DNA of 64,000 nt from contig JAEEIU010000022.1 of the NCBI GenBank assembly GCA_016281495.1, positions 1 through 64,000 of the forward strand. The letters run 5' to 3'. The first letter of the stretch is position 1, and every line of letters begins with the position of its first letter. Below are positions 1 through 7,829 of the stretch, piece by piece. Made by a program: the position numbers and the translations under genes. The DNA comes from Treponema sp. Its GTDB lineage: Bacteria; Spirochaetota; Spirochaetia; Treponematales; Treponemataceae. The notes beneath the pieces are model-generated. The model was not told the DNA's origin and ran no database searches. It worked only from the letters and a program-made list of their open reading frames with translations.

Positions 1-1
1 C

Positions 2-568
2 GTTTTCATTATCGACGAAATCAACCGTGGAGAAATGAGCAAAATTTTCGGCGAGTTGTTTTTCTCTATTGACCCAGGCTATCGTGGAAAAGCTGGCCTC
101 ATTCAGACTCAATATCAAAATCTTATAAGCGAAAACAATATTTTTTATAACGGCTTTTATGCCCCCGAAAACGTCTACATCATTGGCACAATGAACGACA
201 TCGACCGCAACGTGGAAAGCATGGACTTTGCATTCAGAAGACGCTTTACCTTCAAGGAAATCAAAGCGAAAGATACGCAGCAAGACATTTTGGCGGGACT
301 GGATGATTCAATCCGGGACGATGCAATCAGACGAATGAATTCTTTGAACGATGAGATTTCAAACATTGAAGGTCTTTCCTCTGCATATCACATCGGTGGT
401 GCATACTTCTTAAAACTAAAAGAATTGGATAATGATTTCGAAAGGCTCTGGGAATATCACCTTGAAGGGCTTTTACGTGAATATCTCCGTGGAATGGAAG
501 ATGCTGACTCAAAGGTTGAGCAGTTAAAAGATGCTTATGATTGCCAAAAAAATGAGGAAAATTTCTGA
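2..568 (+). CDS. mcrB: McrB-like AAA+ GTPase/ATPase subunit of an McrBC restriction system (3' part only)
   Basis: The reading frame is already open at the left window edge, so only the C-terminal 188 residues are visible. The first residues carry a Walker B motif of the McrB type (FIIDEINRG, about residues 2-10). A sensor-1 segment (YIIGTMND) follows, and then an arginine-rich finger region (FAFRRRF) typical of the McrB AAA+ module. McrB is known to assemble as a GTP-driven hexamer that moves on methylated DNA and activates the nuclease McrC. The Walker A motif and the DNA-recognition domain must lie outside the window. The partner mcrC begins about 615 bp downstream, separated by a toxin-antitoxin-like pair. 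The family is clear; methylation specificity cannot be judged. Confidence 0.9.
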   Translation, partial: VFIIDEINRGEMSKIFGELFFSIDPGYRGKAGLIQTQYQNLISENNIFYNGFYAPENVYIIGTMNDIDRNVESMDFAFRRRFTFKEIKAKDTQQDILAGLDDSIRDDAIRRMNSLNDEISNIEGLSSAYHIGGAYFLKLKELDNDFERLWEYHLEGLLREYLRGMEDADSKVEQLKDAYDCQKNEENF

Positions 569-601
569 AACTATGATATAATAATACATGGAGGTGCGGT
601 T

Positions 602-853
602 ATGAGTGATTTTGCCTATGCATATTTTAATTCGGAATTGGACAAATTAGATATCCCATCATTGGAAGGTATATTCGAAAAAGTTCAGCTTTTACTTGCA
701 AAAAAACGTGCGGCTAATGAATCTGAAATTGATCCTGCTGAAGTTGAACGGATAAATGCCGTTTATGATAAGATTTCTGCAGAAGAACAACTTGCCATCG
801 CTCATTCATCAATGCGCACTATGTGGGAGGCGGTAAAAGATGACACGTGGTGA
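602..853 (+). CDS. small antitoxin-like protein paired with MazF
   Basis: This 83-residue, mostly helical, charged protein starts at an ATG preceded by a GGAGGTG ribosome-binding site. Its 3' end overlaps the start of the downstream MazF-like gene by 14 bp, the usual arrangement of type II antitoxin and toxin genes. No AbrB, RHH or other named DNA-binding motif is recognisable by eye, so the antitoxin call rests on size, charge and the tightly coupled neighbour. It sits between mcrB and mcrC on the same strand and is probably transcribed with them. An alternative is a small accessory protein of the restriction locus. Confidence 0.6.
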   Translation: MSDFAYAYFNSELDKLDIPSLEGIFEKVQLLLAKKRAANESEIDPAEVERINAVYDKISAEEQLAIAHSSMRTMWEAVKDDTW

Positions 854-1178
854 AATCTGGTGGGTTGATTTTGGGCTTGCGTATGGGAGCATGCCTCAGG
901 GACGTAGACCTGCTGTAATAGTACAAAATGACAATTTTAATGCCAGCCGTATTATGACAACCGTCGTCATTCCTCTTTCATCAAACATTTTGCTTGCAGA
1001 ATACAAAGATAATATTCTATTGGACAAAACGGTAACAAAACTCTCTAAGGATTCTGTTGTTTTAACCCCTCAGGTTGGCGTTGTAGATAAGTCATGTCTT
1101 GTAGAAAAGGTTTCAAAACTTTCTCCTGCGATAATGCTGGAGATTTCTCATGCCTTGTCAGACTTGCTTGCAGTGTAG
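840..1178 (+). CDS. mazF: MazF/PemK-family endoribonuclease toxin
   Basis: The 112-residue protein has the hallmarks of the MazF/PemK fold. An N-terminal RGEIWWVDFG strand is followed by QGRRPAVIVQND (about residues 21-32), and the middle carries TTVVIPLSS. The second half ends in the usual QVGVVDKSCLVEKV and C-terminal helix. Known family members cleave mRNA at short motifs and are neutralised by the protein of the upstream gene. The start overlaps the upstream antitoxin-like gene by 14 bp. Only 5 bp separate its stop from the preferred start of mcrC, so the pair is embedded in the restriction operon. Cleavage specificity cannot be read from the sequence. Confidence 0.88.
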   Translation: MTRGEIWWVDFGLAYGSMPQGRRPAVIVQNDNFNASRIMTTVVIPLSSNILLAEYKDNILLDKTVTKLSKDSVVLTPQVGVVDKSCLVEKVSKLSPAIMLEISHALSDLLAV

Positions 1179-1183
1179 TTAGT

Positions 1184-2593
1184 ATGAATCTTTACACGAC
1201 GGACAATAACTGCGGTGTTGCATTCAATGGCTTGGGTGAAGACGGATCTGAACCGGGAAAATCAGATTATGATAACCTGAGCAAGATTGCGAACACATCA
1301 GTTGAGGAGCTGACAAAAAACAATCCTTCTCTCTTGGTTTTTCCTCAGGTACTTGGTTTTCATGACGACGGCATCGGAGATGATCCCATATTCTATCTGC
1401 ACGGAAATCCGGAACAACTTGGAAACGTCAAATTAACAACAGGGAATTTGATGGGCTTTTTGGGAATTGGGGACACACAGCTCAGAATTTCGTCCAGGTT
1501 TTCCAGTCAGGACAAGAACGATTATTTCATGCACTATATGCTGCAAAAAGTTTTTTCCATAAATCTTCTTGACTACAAATACACAATCGGGGACGGTGGA
1601 CTTGATTTGCTGATGTTCATTTTTCCGCGTCTTTTGAAAAAGGCTCTGGCACAGGGAATCTTTAGGCAATACCAAACCTTCAGGCGAAACGATGCGAATG
1701 TAAAGGGCACAATTGATGTGAGCCGACATATCCGTGAGAACATCCCTTTCGGTGGAAGAGTTTCGTACAACAGCCGGGAGCGTACTTTTGACAATCCGTT
1801 GACAGAGCTTATCCGACACACAATCGAATATATTAAAACAAAATCTTTCGGAAAAGATTTGCTCAATGCTGACGAGGAAATAAAGGAATGTACAAGGGAG
1901 ATTGTGAATGCGACACAGGGCTATGACATTCACGAGCGTGAAAAAGTGATTGCCAAAAACCTTAAGCCGATAGCTCATCCTTATTACACCGCATATAAAC
2001 CACTTCAAAAAATATGCCTTTCAATCTTACGTCATAAAAAAATGAGTTATGGTAAATCAAACTCCAAAGCTTACGGAATTTTATTTGACGGGGCTTGGCT
2101 CTGGGAGGAATATCTTGCAACAGTTCTTGTTCCTGCTGGATTCGAACATCCGCAAAATAAAAAAGGAATTGGTGCAATAAAAGTTTACGACGGAAATCCT
2201 CGTTATCCTGATTTTTATAAAGGAAAGCAGATTCCAGAATCGTTGCAAAATGTAGAATCCAATTTTATCCTTGATGCAAAATACAAGCATCTCGACAATC
2301 ACAGGCCGGATTCAGACGAAATCATGGCAAGCTTTTCACGCGATGATTTGCACCAGCTCATTACATACATGTATATCATGCCGGCAAAAAGCGGAGGCCT
2401 GATTTATCCCTATGATAAAAGCGACAAACAAAATTCAAGCGGATTAGTTGTAAGCACAAGAAAGAATCTTTACGGCTATGGCGGAACAGTTGCAACCTAC
2501 GGTGTCCCGATACCACAAAAAGATGAGTACCGTGATTTTGTAAGTTTTATGAATGAGACTGAGAGGAATATCAAGGAATCCAGTTTCTTTTAA
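1184..2593 (+). CDS. mcrC: McrC-like nuclease subunit of an McrBC restriction system
   Basis: McrC supplies the endonuclease activity that cuts modified DNA when McrB translocates. The 469-residue protein has a C-terminal PD-(D/E)XK-type site: YPDFYKG near residue 341 followed by FILDAKYK near residue 361. Both match the family's catalytic Asp and D-x-K residues. I chose the ATG at 1184, five bases after the mazF stop. The frame is open back to an ATG at 1094, but that would overlap mazF by 85 bp and add residues unlike McrC. Length fits the expanded McrC family, which is larger than the E. coli protein. It is probably co-transcribed with mcrB and the toxin pair. Confidence 0.88.
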   Translation: MNLYTTDNNCGVAFNGLGEDGSEPGKSDYDNLSKIANTSVEELTKNNPSLLVFPQVLGFHDDGIGDDPIFYLHGNPEQLGNVKLTTGNLMGFLGIGDTQLRISSRFSSQDKNDYFMHYMLQKVFSINLLDYKYTIGDGGLDLLMFIFPRLLKKALAQGIFRQYQTFRRNDANVKGTIDVSRHIRENIPFGGRVSYNSRERTFDNPLTELIRHTIEYIKTKSFGKDLLNADEEIKECTREIVNATQGYDIHEREKVIAKNLKPIAHPYYTAYKPLQKICLSILRHKKMSYGKSNSKAYGILFDGAWLWEEYLATVLVPAGFEHPQNKKGIGAIKVYDGNPRYPDFYKGKQIPESLQNVESNFILDAKYKHLDNHRPDSDEIMASFSRDDLHQLITYMYIMPAKSGGLIYPYDKSDKQNSSGLVVSTRKNLYGYGGTVATYGVPIPQKDEYRDFVSFMNETERNIKESSFF

Positions 2594-2628
2594 ATCTAAG
2601 ATTGATAAGGAGTAACCCCCCACACCCC

Positions 2629-3288
2629 ATGACCTACCCGCACATTCTGACCACGGCAATACCACAAAACGATAAGCTCCTTGCTTATGGATTCACACAA
2701 TCAGGTGGAAATCTTGTGCTGGAAAAAGATATCGCGGAAGGGGAATTTTATGTGCGGATTACTCTGTCAGAGAAAGACCTTTCGGCAGAGGTGTTTGAAA
2801 GCGGAACGGATGAAAAATATGTCCTGTTTGATGTGGCATCGGCCCATGGTGCTTTTGTGGCTCAGATTCGAAATGAAGTCAGGCAGGTGATTGATGACAT
2901 CCTCGAAAAGTGTTTTGACAGTGGTGACATCAAGGGAAAATACGTGGATTTCCTGCACGAGCAATTTGGGGCGGCGGGAGACAATCCCTGGGAAGATGAT
3001 GCGGACAGCACGGTCTACCGATGTCCTAACGGAAAATGGTTTGCGCTTGTGATGAGGATAAAATTCAAGAATCTTGGTTTTGCAAGTGAGGAGCCTGTGT
3101 GGGCGGTAAACCTCAAGGCAGCAGATGCGGAATCTGTTGTGGATGGAAAATCAATATTTCCGGCCTATCACATGAACAAGAAATACTGGATAACGGTTCT
3201 TTTGTCTGCGGTGACGGATTTTGAACGGCTTTGTGAACTGACAGAGGAAAGCTTTAATCTGGTAAGGGGAAAGAAAGGACATGTTTGA
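2629..3288 (+). CDS. MmcQ/YjbR-like protein with an extra N-terminal region
   Basis: The last ~100 residues resemble the MmcQ/YjbR (CyaY-like fold) family. They contain CPNGKWFALVMRI near residue 125, then GKSIFPAYHMNKKYWITVLL and a C-terminal helix with LCELTEESFNLV. The first ~110 residues are an additional region of unknown role. Proteins of this family are often annotated as DNA-binding, but no biochemical role is firmly known. The ATG at 2629 is used; a TTG at 2602 is also in frame. An AAGGAG at 2607-2612 is rather far from the ATG, so the start is uncertain. It follows mcrC by 35 bp on the same strand and may belong to the operon. Confidence 0.7.
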   Translation: MTYPHILTTAIPQNDKLLAYGFTQSGGNLVLEKDIAEGEFYVRITLSEKDLSAEVFESGTDEKYVLFDVASAHGAFVAQIRNEVRQVIDDILEKCFDSGDIKGKYVDFLHEQFGAAGDNPWEDDADSTVYRCPNGKWFALVMRIKFKNLGFASEEPVWAVNLKAADAESVVDGKSIFPAYHMNKKYWITVLLSAVTDFERLCELTEESFNLVRGKKGHV

Positions 3289-3290
3289 AA

Positions 3291-3419
3291 AGGGGGGTTC
3301 GCCTTCCGGGTAAAAACTTCCCTGTTTTTCCCCTCCAGGCCGGCTTCGGTCGCTGACGCCGCCCTCCCTGGCGGCTTTTCCTCCCCCTGGTCGGCGCTCC
3401 CTTCGCTTCGAATCCCCCT
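3291..3419. repeat. GC-rich fold-back element F1
   Basis: An 11-bp imperfect inverted repeat (AGGGGGGTTCG at 3291-3301, CGAATCCCCCT at 3409-3419, one mismatch) encloses two further hairpins. One is GGGTAAAAAC with GTTTTTCCC at 3308-3332. The other is GCCGCC with GGCGGC at 3358-3375. It begins three bases after the MmcQ-like stop codon and is much richer in GC than its surroundings. It could act as a transcription barrier or be a small palindromic repeat. No coding potential is convincing. Confidence 0.55.
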
Positions 3420-3445
3420 GACTCTTTTTTTTGCCTAGCATTTTA

Positions 3446-3477
3446 AAATAAAACGGCCTGTGCGATTTGCACAGGCT
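3446..3477 (-). terminator. Rho-independent terminator of the tRNA-Ser(GGA) gene
   Basis: Read on the minus strand, a 9-bp stem (AGCCTGTGC with GCACAGGCC, 3455-3477) and a five-base loop are followed by GTTTTATTTT. It lies 26 bp beyond the 3' end of the tRNA gene. Confidence 0.75.
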
Positions 3478-3502
3478 GATATAATAGTTGCTATTCTTTT
3501 TA

Positions 3503-3589
3503 CGGAAAGAGGGGGATTCGAACCCCCGACAAGGTTTCCCCTGTGCACGCCTTCCAAGCGTGGACCTTAAACCACTCGGACATCTTTCC
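3503..3589 (-). tRNA. tRNA-Ser (anticodon GGA)
   Basis: An 87-nt cloverleaf can be folded by hand. The acceptor stem is GGAAAGA with TCTTTCC and the discriminator is G. The anticodon loop contains GGA between stem halves CACGC and GCGTG. A long class II variable arm is present, and the T arm carries GTTCGAATC. The 3' CCA is not encoded. It reads UCC and UCU serine codons. Confidence 0.93.
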
Positions 3590-3640
3590 AATGGAGGATA
3601 TAATATCATGAAGGGAATGAACTGTCTAGTGGGTGGTTTG

Positions 3641-4423
3641 TTAGAACATCATGGGGATGAACTTTTCTGCGTATTCCTGCCAGAACTTCATGTCGTGGAT
3701 GCCCTTGCTTTCTAAATACACGTGCTCTACCTTCTGCTCCTCCAGGAATTTGTGGAATGCACGGTTGGGCTCAAGCAGGAAGTCTTCGGTTCCGCATGCC
3801 ATGAAAATCTCGGGTACCTTTTTTCCTGCGACAATCAGTTCTTTTAAAAGGTGTTCGGGGTTGTTGCCGCTTTCTGCCAGCTTGCCGGGTTCGCCAAAAC
3901 ACATGCGGTAGTAATCGTAGTTGGCAACTTCATTACCCTGGCCTTCCTTCATCTTGGCCACCTCGTTGTGAATCAGGGCCGAGGATAGGGCCGCGGTTTT
4001 GCCAAAGGTTTCCGGATATGCAAAGGCGGTGTGGAGTGCTCCGAATCCTCCCATGGAAAATCCCATAAGGTAGGTGTCGTCCGCCGTCATTGCCAGATGA
4101 AATGTATTCCGGACGTATTCAACCAGTTCAACTCCCACAAAGGTTGCAAACTGCCAGCCTGTTGGTGCACAGTCCAGCCAGAAGCTGTTTTCTCCGCTTG
4201 GTATCACAATTGCAAAATTGTACTGTTCCGCAAGATTTCCTGGAATCCAGTTGTGGGCGGCTCCGTTGTATCCGTGCAAAAGGAAAAGAGTCTTCATGGG
4301 GCGGTCAGTGCGCTTAAGGTCATTGCGCGGGAAATCCGTGCGAATGTCATTTGGAATCACCATCAGGAAACTTACGTCCCTCTTTAATGCCTTGGAAAAA
4401 AATCTGACTGTCAAATCTGCCAT
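3641..4423 (-). CDS. esterase D/feruloyl-esterase-like alpha/beta hydrolase
   Basis: The 260-residue protein has the signature of short carbohydrate or carboxyl esterases. LFLLHGYNGAAHNW forms the oxyanion region near residue 45. GFSMGGFGALH near residue 120 carries the nucleophile serine. Near the C-terminus CGTEDFL holds the acid aspartate, and GIHDMKFWQ holds the catalytic histidine. Related enzymes remove acetyl or feruloyl groups from plant polysaccharides or hydrolyse short esters. No signal peptide is visible, so the enzyme is probably cytoplasmic. The start at 4423 has AGGAG seven bases upstream; the longer frame back to 4585 runs into the adjacent tRNA gene and is rejected. The gene stands alone between tRNA genes. 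Confidence 0.82.
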   Translation of the reverse strand: MADLTVRFFSKALKRDVSFLMVIPNDIRTDFPRNDLKRTDRPMKTLFLLHGYNGAAHNWIPGNLAEQYNFAIVIPSGENSFWLDCAPTGWQFATFVGVELVEYVRNTFHLAMTADDTYLMGFSMGGFGALHTAFAYPETFGKTAALSSALIHNEVAKMKEGQGNEVANYDYYRMCFGEPGKLAESGNNPEHLLKELIVAGKKVPEIFMACGTEDFLLEPNRAFHKFLEEQKVEHVYLESKGIHDMKFWQEYAEKFIPMMF

Positions 4424-4573
4424 AAATTGCTCCTGTAAATATTCCGTTAGTTTAACTATATCATGGAATTCGCTGTAAATCCACTGTATGGCACTGGTTT
4501 GTGAAAAACGGGAATAAATTGAATGGTGGGGTTTAAAATTAAAAAAGGCCCGTTCATTGACGAGCCTGAAGTC

Positions 4574-4648
4574 CGAGACTGACACGATTCGAACGTGCGA
4601 CCCTCACCTCCGCAGGGTGATGCTCTAATCCAGCTGAGCTACAGTCTC
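4574..4648 (-). tRNA. tRNA-Arg (anticodon GCG)
   Basis: A 75-nt cloverleaf with acceptor stem GAGACTG/CAGTCTC, D arm GCTCAGCTGGATTAGAGC, anticodon stem TCACC/GGTGA and loop CTGCGGA, giving anticodon GCG. The T arm is GCACG-TTCGAAT-CGTGT. CCA is not encoded. Most bacteria read CGC and CGU with an ACG anticodon modified to inosine, so GCG is noteworthy. Confidence 0.88.
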
Positions 4649-4656
4649 AAAAAAAG

Positions 4657-4741
4657 CGGAGGCGACAGGGGTTGAACCTGCCCGGGTCTTTCGACACCGA
4701 CGGTTTAGCAAACCGTTGTATTACCGCTCTACCACGCCTCC
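4657..4741 (-). tRNA. tRNA-Ser (anticodon GCT)
   Basis: An 85-nt class II tRNA with acceptor stem GGAGGCG/CGCCTCC, anticodon stem ACGGT/ACCGT with loop TTGCTAA (anticodon GCT), a long variable arm and a GTTCAACCC T loop. It reads AGC and AGU. Confidence 0.93.
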
Positions 4742-4775
4742 AAAGTTCAAACCGAAGCCCTAGAGGCCTTCAGTA

Positions 4776-4862
4776 CGGAGCGAGAGGGATTTGAACCCCC
4801 GATACCCGTAAGAGTATAACGGTTTTCAAGACCGCCGCGTTCGACCACTCTGCCATCGCTCC
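4776..4862 (-). tRNA. tRNA-Ser (anticodon TGA)
   Basis: An 87-nt class II tRNA with acceptor stem GGAGCGA/TCGCTCC, anticodon loop TTGAAAA (anticodon TGA), a long variable arm and a TTCAAATC T loop. With the GCT and GGA genes nearby it gives three serine tRNAs within 1.4 kb. Confidence 0.93.
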
Positions 4863-4960
4863 AATAATGTATGCCTATTATATAAAATTTTCATGGGTAA
4901 TGTCAAGCGATTTACTTCGTATACTTGAATTTTCTCCCCTCTTTTTGCTACAATATATGC

Positions 4961-6022
4961 ATGACAAATCAAACTCTTGGGGAACTGCTTTTGCTTGTCC
5001 TGCTGGGCATTTCCTGTGCAAGAATCTTTTTTACACGTCAAGCCCGTCTCGATCCTCTTTCCGCACTGCCTCTGATAACTTTGGTTTTATGCGTGGTGTT
5101 TCAGGTGGCTTTTGGGCTTACAGGCATGAACATCCTGATTACGGGAATAGCATTCTTCAATTTTATCTGGAACATCAGGTCTCTTGTCCGCTTTCATAAC
5201 AAGCTTGTGGTTGATCATTTCGGCATCATGTTCATAATTTTGTCCATCCTCAACTTGATTGCGGTCATCGTCCTTACCGTATTTGTAATAATCTACAGGC
5301 CTGCAAAGATAAACACAAAGACTTATGCGGTTCAGACAAGCAGGCAGAGATATTGCCTAAAGGAAAATGCCTACACCGAGTGTTCTTCTCCTCTTGATTA
5401 TGCCACACTGATTGTTGAAAAATACACAGGTGAAAATTCCGGCGGCAAATCCATTTTGCTCATGCCAGGAGTCCTTTCTTCCAGCAGCATGTACGAGCCG
5501 TTCTGCGTAAAGCTTGCCCACGATGGATACACTGTTTATTCCGCCCAGTTGTTTGGAAAAGAAGCGGTATGGTTCGGGGACCTTAGGGACTCAAGATTCT
5601 TAAGGCGCTTTTCCATGATGTATTCACAAAAGAAAAATCCGGAGGAATATGAGGAAGCCTTCAAGCACAAGGATGAATATTACAACAAGCTTTCTTCTGC
5701 ATTGTTACCGATTATATCTGCACAATCAACAGACAAGCTCTACATCGTAACAGACGGGGCGGATTTATCTTCCGGTTCATTGATTTCAAACATATCCGGA
5801 GGGAAAAAGGCATATGACGGAATCTTTGATCTGGCGGCTATTCCAACATATCCTACTCCTGAATACGGACCTATTGAGCAGACTTATCCTTTGCTTGCAA
5901 AATTTTATTTTGACATAGAACGCGACGGAACTTTATACATGTCCAGCCACATTGCAACCGTACTTGAACGTTCGATTGAGCAATCCATTATCGACAGCCT
6001 GAACACACCTTACTCACATTAA
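4961..6022 (+). CDS. membrane protein with C-terminal hydrolase-like domain, function unknown
   Basis: The first ~125 residues contain four hydrophobic segments, then about 225 soluble residues follow. The soluble part begins after a fourth helix ending VFVIIYRP and contains GKSILLMPGVLSSSSMYEPF and LAHDGYTVYSAQLFG. These strand-turn patterns recall the start of an alpha/beta hydrolase fold. No GxSxG nucleophile elbow is clear (TDGADLSSG is the nearest), so catalysis is not supported. The start at 4961 is preferred over 4925 because it begins the first hydrophobic helix. Thirteen bases separate its stop from the NIF3-like gene, suggesting co-transcription. I do not recognise the family. Confidence 0.6.
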   Translation: MTNQTLGELLLLVLLGISCARIFFTRQARLDPLSALPLITLVLCVVFQVAFGLTGMNILITGIAFFNFIWNIRSLVRFHNKLVVDHFGIMFIILSILNLIAVIVLTVFVIIYRPAKINTKTYAVQTSRQRYCLKENAYTECSSPLDYATLIVEKYTGENSGGKSILLMPGVLSSSSMYEPFCVKLAHDGYTVYSAQLFGKEAVWFGDLRDSRFLRRFSMMYSQKKNPEEYEEAFKHKDEYYNKLSSALLPIISAQSTDKLYIVTDGADLSSGSLISNISGGKKAYDGIFDLAAIPTYPTPEYGPIEQTYPLLAKFYFDIERDGTLYMSSHIATVLERSIEQSIIDSLNTPYSH

Positions 6023-6034
6023 CAAGGATTTGCC

Positions 6035-6802
6035 ATGACGTTAAACGAACTTGCTTCATATTTTGATTCGATTCTACACCCGGAACTTTATACACGTGAT
6101 CCGTCACTCAATGGCGTGCAGATTACAAACAGCGCACCTGATTCAAAACAGATAATGAAAGTGGCTTTTGCAACAGATGCATGTGTTGCCACGGCGGAAC
6201 TTGCGGTACAAAACGGAGCCGGACTTTTGTTTACCCATCACGGCCTTTTTTGGGGCGGATGCCAGACAATTACAGGAACCCATTATCAGCGTGTAAAGGC
6301 ATTTTTGCAGAACGATCTGGCACTTTATGCAAGTCATATTCCCCTTGACGCAAATCATGAGGTGGGAAACAATTTTGGCATTGCACGCCAGCTTGGACTA
6401 AAGGACATTAAGCCGTTTGGTTTCTGGCATGGAATGGAGCTTGGTGCCGTTGGAGATTTGGAGGAAGAAATTTCTGTTGAAGAGCTTTCTCAAAAACTGT
6501 TCCCCGATGAAAAGAAAGTCCTCCGCATTTATCCGTTTGGGAAACAGCGTGTGAAAAAGATTGCCGTAATCTCCGGTGGGGCTGCGGAAGATGCTGATCA
6601 GGCTTATGCTCAGGGTGCCGACTGCTTTATAACTGGAGAAGTCATGCATCAGGATTTTCATGTAATAAAGGAACTTGGAATGACTGTGATCGAGGGCGGC
6701 CATTATCAGACGGAAACCTTTGGCGTTCAGCTCATGGCAAAAAAACTTGAAAAAGACACGGGACTTAAAACTATTTTTATAGACTTTAATACAGGACTTT
6801 AG
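6035..6802 (+). CDS. NIF3-like dinuclear metal-binding protein (GTP cyclohydrolase 1 type 2 family)
   Basis: The 255-residue protein matches the NIF3/DUF34 family across its length. LLFTHHGLFWGG near residue 65 and SHIPLDANHEVGNN near residue 102 carry conserved metal ligands. VISGGAAEDADQAYAQGADCFITGE and the C-terminal VIEGGHYQTE complete the dinuclear site. These proteins form hexameric toroids; the physiological reaction is unsettled. The length is that of the short form, lacking the inserted PII-like domain. It is followed after six bases by lspA. Confidence 0.9.
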   Translation: MTLNELASYFDSILHPELYTRDPSLNGVQITNSAPDSKQIMKVAFATDACVATAELAVQNGAGLLFTHHGLFWGGCQTITGTHYQRVKAFLQNDLALYASHIPLDANHEVGNNFGIARQLGLKDIKPFGFWHGMELGAVGDLEEEISVEELSQKLFPDEKKVLRIYPFGKQRVKKIAVISGGAAEDADQAYAQGADCFITGEVMHQDFHVIKELGMTVIEGGHYQTETFGVQLMAKKLEKDTGLKTIFIDFNTGL

Positions 6803-6808
6803 TATATT

Positions 6809-7396
6809 ATGAATATGAATAAAGATAATTCAACACTTGCAGAAAAACAAAAGACACCGCTTATACAAAAGCTGATTCCTTTAATCATGGTGGTGCTTAC
6901 AATTCTTGCTGATCAGATTACTAAAACCCTGGTCGTAAAAAACATACCGCAGTTCTCGCTTTTTTCTGACGCAGATGAATGCGTGGTTCCGGTTATAGGC
7001 AATTTGGTGCAGTTCATTCACGTAAGGAATAATGCTGTTGCATTCAGCATCGGTTCAACTTTGTCTCAGTCATGGAGGACTGTTTTATTTGCATTTGCTC
7101 CACTGATTTTGATTATTGTTGTTTTTGTGGTCTATTTCCGTAACAATGATTTTACAAAACTTCAGCGCTGGGCAATCTGTGGCATTACAGGCGGTGGAAT
7201 CGGCAACCTTATAGACCGCTTTTTCCGTGATCAGGGCGTTGTGGATTTTATCGACGTGTATTTCCCCATTTATTTTGAAAGCAAAAGATGGCCTACGTTC
7301 AATGTGGCAGATTCCGTCATTGTTGTCTGTGCCATCATCCTGATACTAAGTTTTATCATTCATGAAGTCAAGGCAAGGAGAAACAAAAATGTCTAA
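6809..7396 (+). CDS. lspA: lipoprotein signal peptidase (SPase II)
   Basis: LspA is the inner-membrane aspartyl protease that cuts prolipoproteins before the lipid-modified cysteine. Four hydrophobic segments are present, with conserved motifs HVRNNAVAFSIG, GGIGNLIDRFF and FNVADSVIVV. The two catalytic aspartates are those of the IDR and NVAD motifs. At 195 residues it is slightly longer than average, with an N-terminal polar extension. An ATG at 6815 is an alternative start. The stop codon overlaps the start of the following small membrane protein by eight bases. Several lipoproteins encoded in this window would be its substrates. Confidence 0.93.
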   Translation: MNMNKDNSTLAEKQKTPLIQKLIPLIMVVLTILADQITKTLVVKNIPQFSLFSDADECVVPVIGNLVQFIHVRNNAVAFSIGSTLSQSWRTVLFAFAPLILIIVVFVVYFRNNDFTKLQRWAICGITGGGIGNLIDRFFRDQGVVDFIDVYFPIYFESKRWPTFNVADSVIVVCAIILILSFIIHEVKARRNKNV

Positions 7397-7778
7397 GCAT
7401 TCATTTACAATTCTGTTTATAATCATTTCGTCAATATTCAATATCATACTTACATTCGGATTGATTCTTGGTCTCATAATCCTGAGTTCATTCATCCTGT
7501 TCAAGTGTCTTGGATTCAGTCCGGAAGGCAAGCTTTCCCTGGTGGCAATCCTCGTAAGCTTTTTGGCCGGATTGATAGGTGGAATGACAATATTCACCAA
7601 GCTCTGTGCATGGGCCATCGACAAATTCAATCTTTCCTCAAAACTGGAAAGCCAGGTATTGGGACGCTATCTTCCGCGTGGCAAAAAGGCACCGACTTCT
7701 TCCCCTGATACACCGCAGACAGTCATGCCGGACTCTGTAAAAATCGAGGAAGATGATTATGAGGGGTCTGAGGAATAA
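7389..7778 (+). CDS. small two-helix membrane protein, unknown
   Basis: The ATG at 7389 overlaps the end of lspA by eight bases, so the two are translationally linked. The 129-residue product has two long hydrophobic helices (about residues 8-35 and 50-75). An acidic, proline-rich cytoplasmic tail ends in IEEDDYEGSEE. No family is recognised. It may be a membrane accessory protein. Confidence 0.65.
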   Translation: MSKHSFTILFIIISSIFNIILTFGLILGLIILSSFILFKCLGFSPEGKLSLVAILVSFLAGLIGGMTIFTKLCAWAIDKFNLSSKLESQVLGRYLPRGKKAPTSSPDTPQTVMPDSVKIEEDDYEGSEE

Positions 7779-7829
7779 TTCCCTGCACTACTTGAAAATT
7801 TTTGAATAAAAAACTAAAATGTCTCCATT

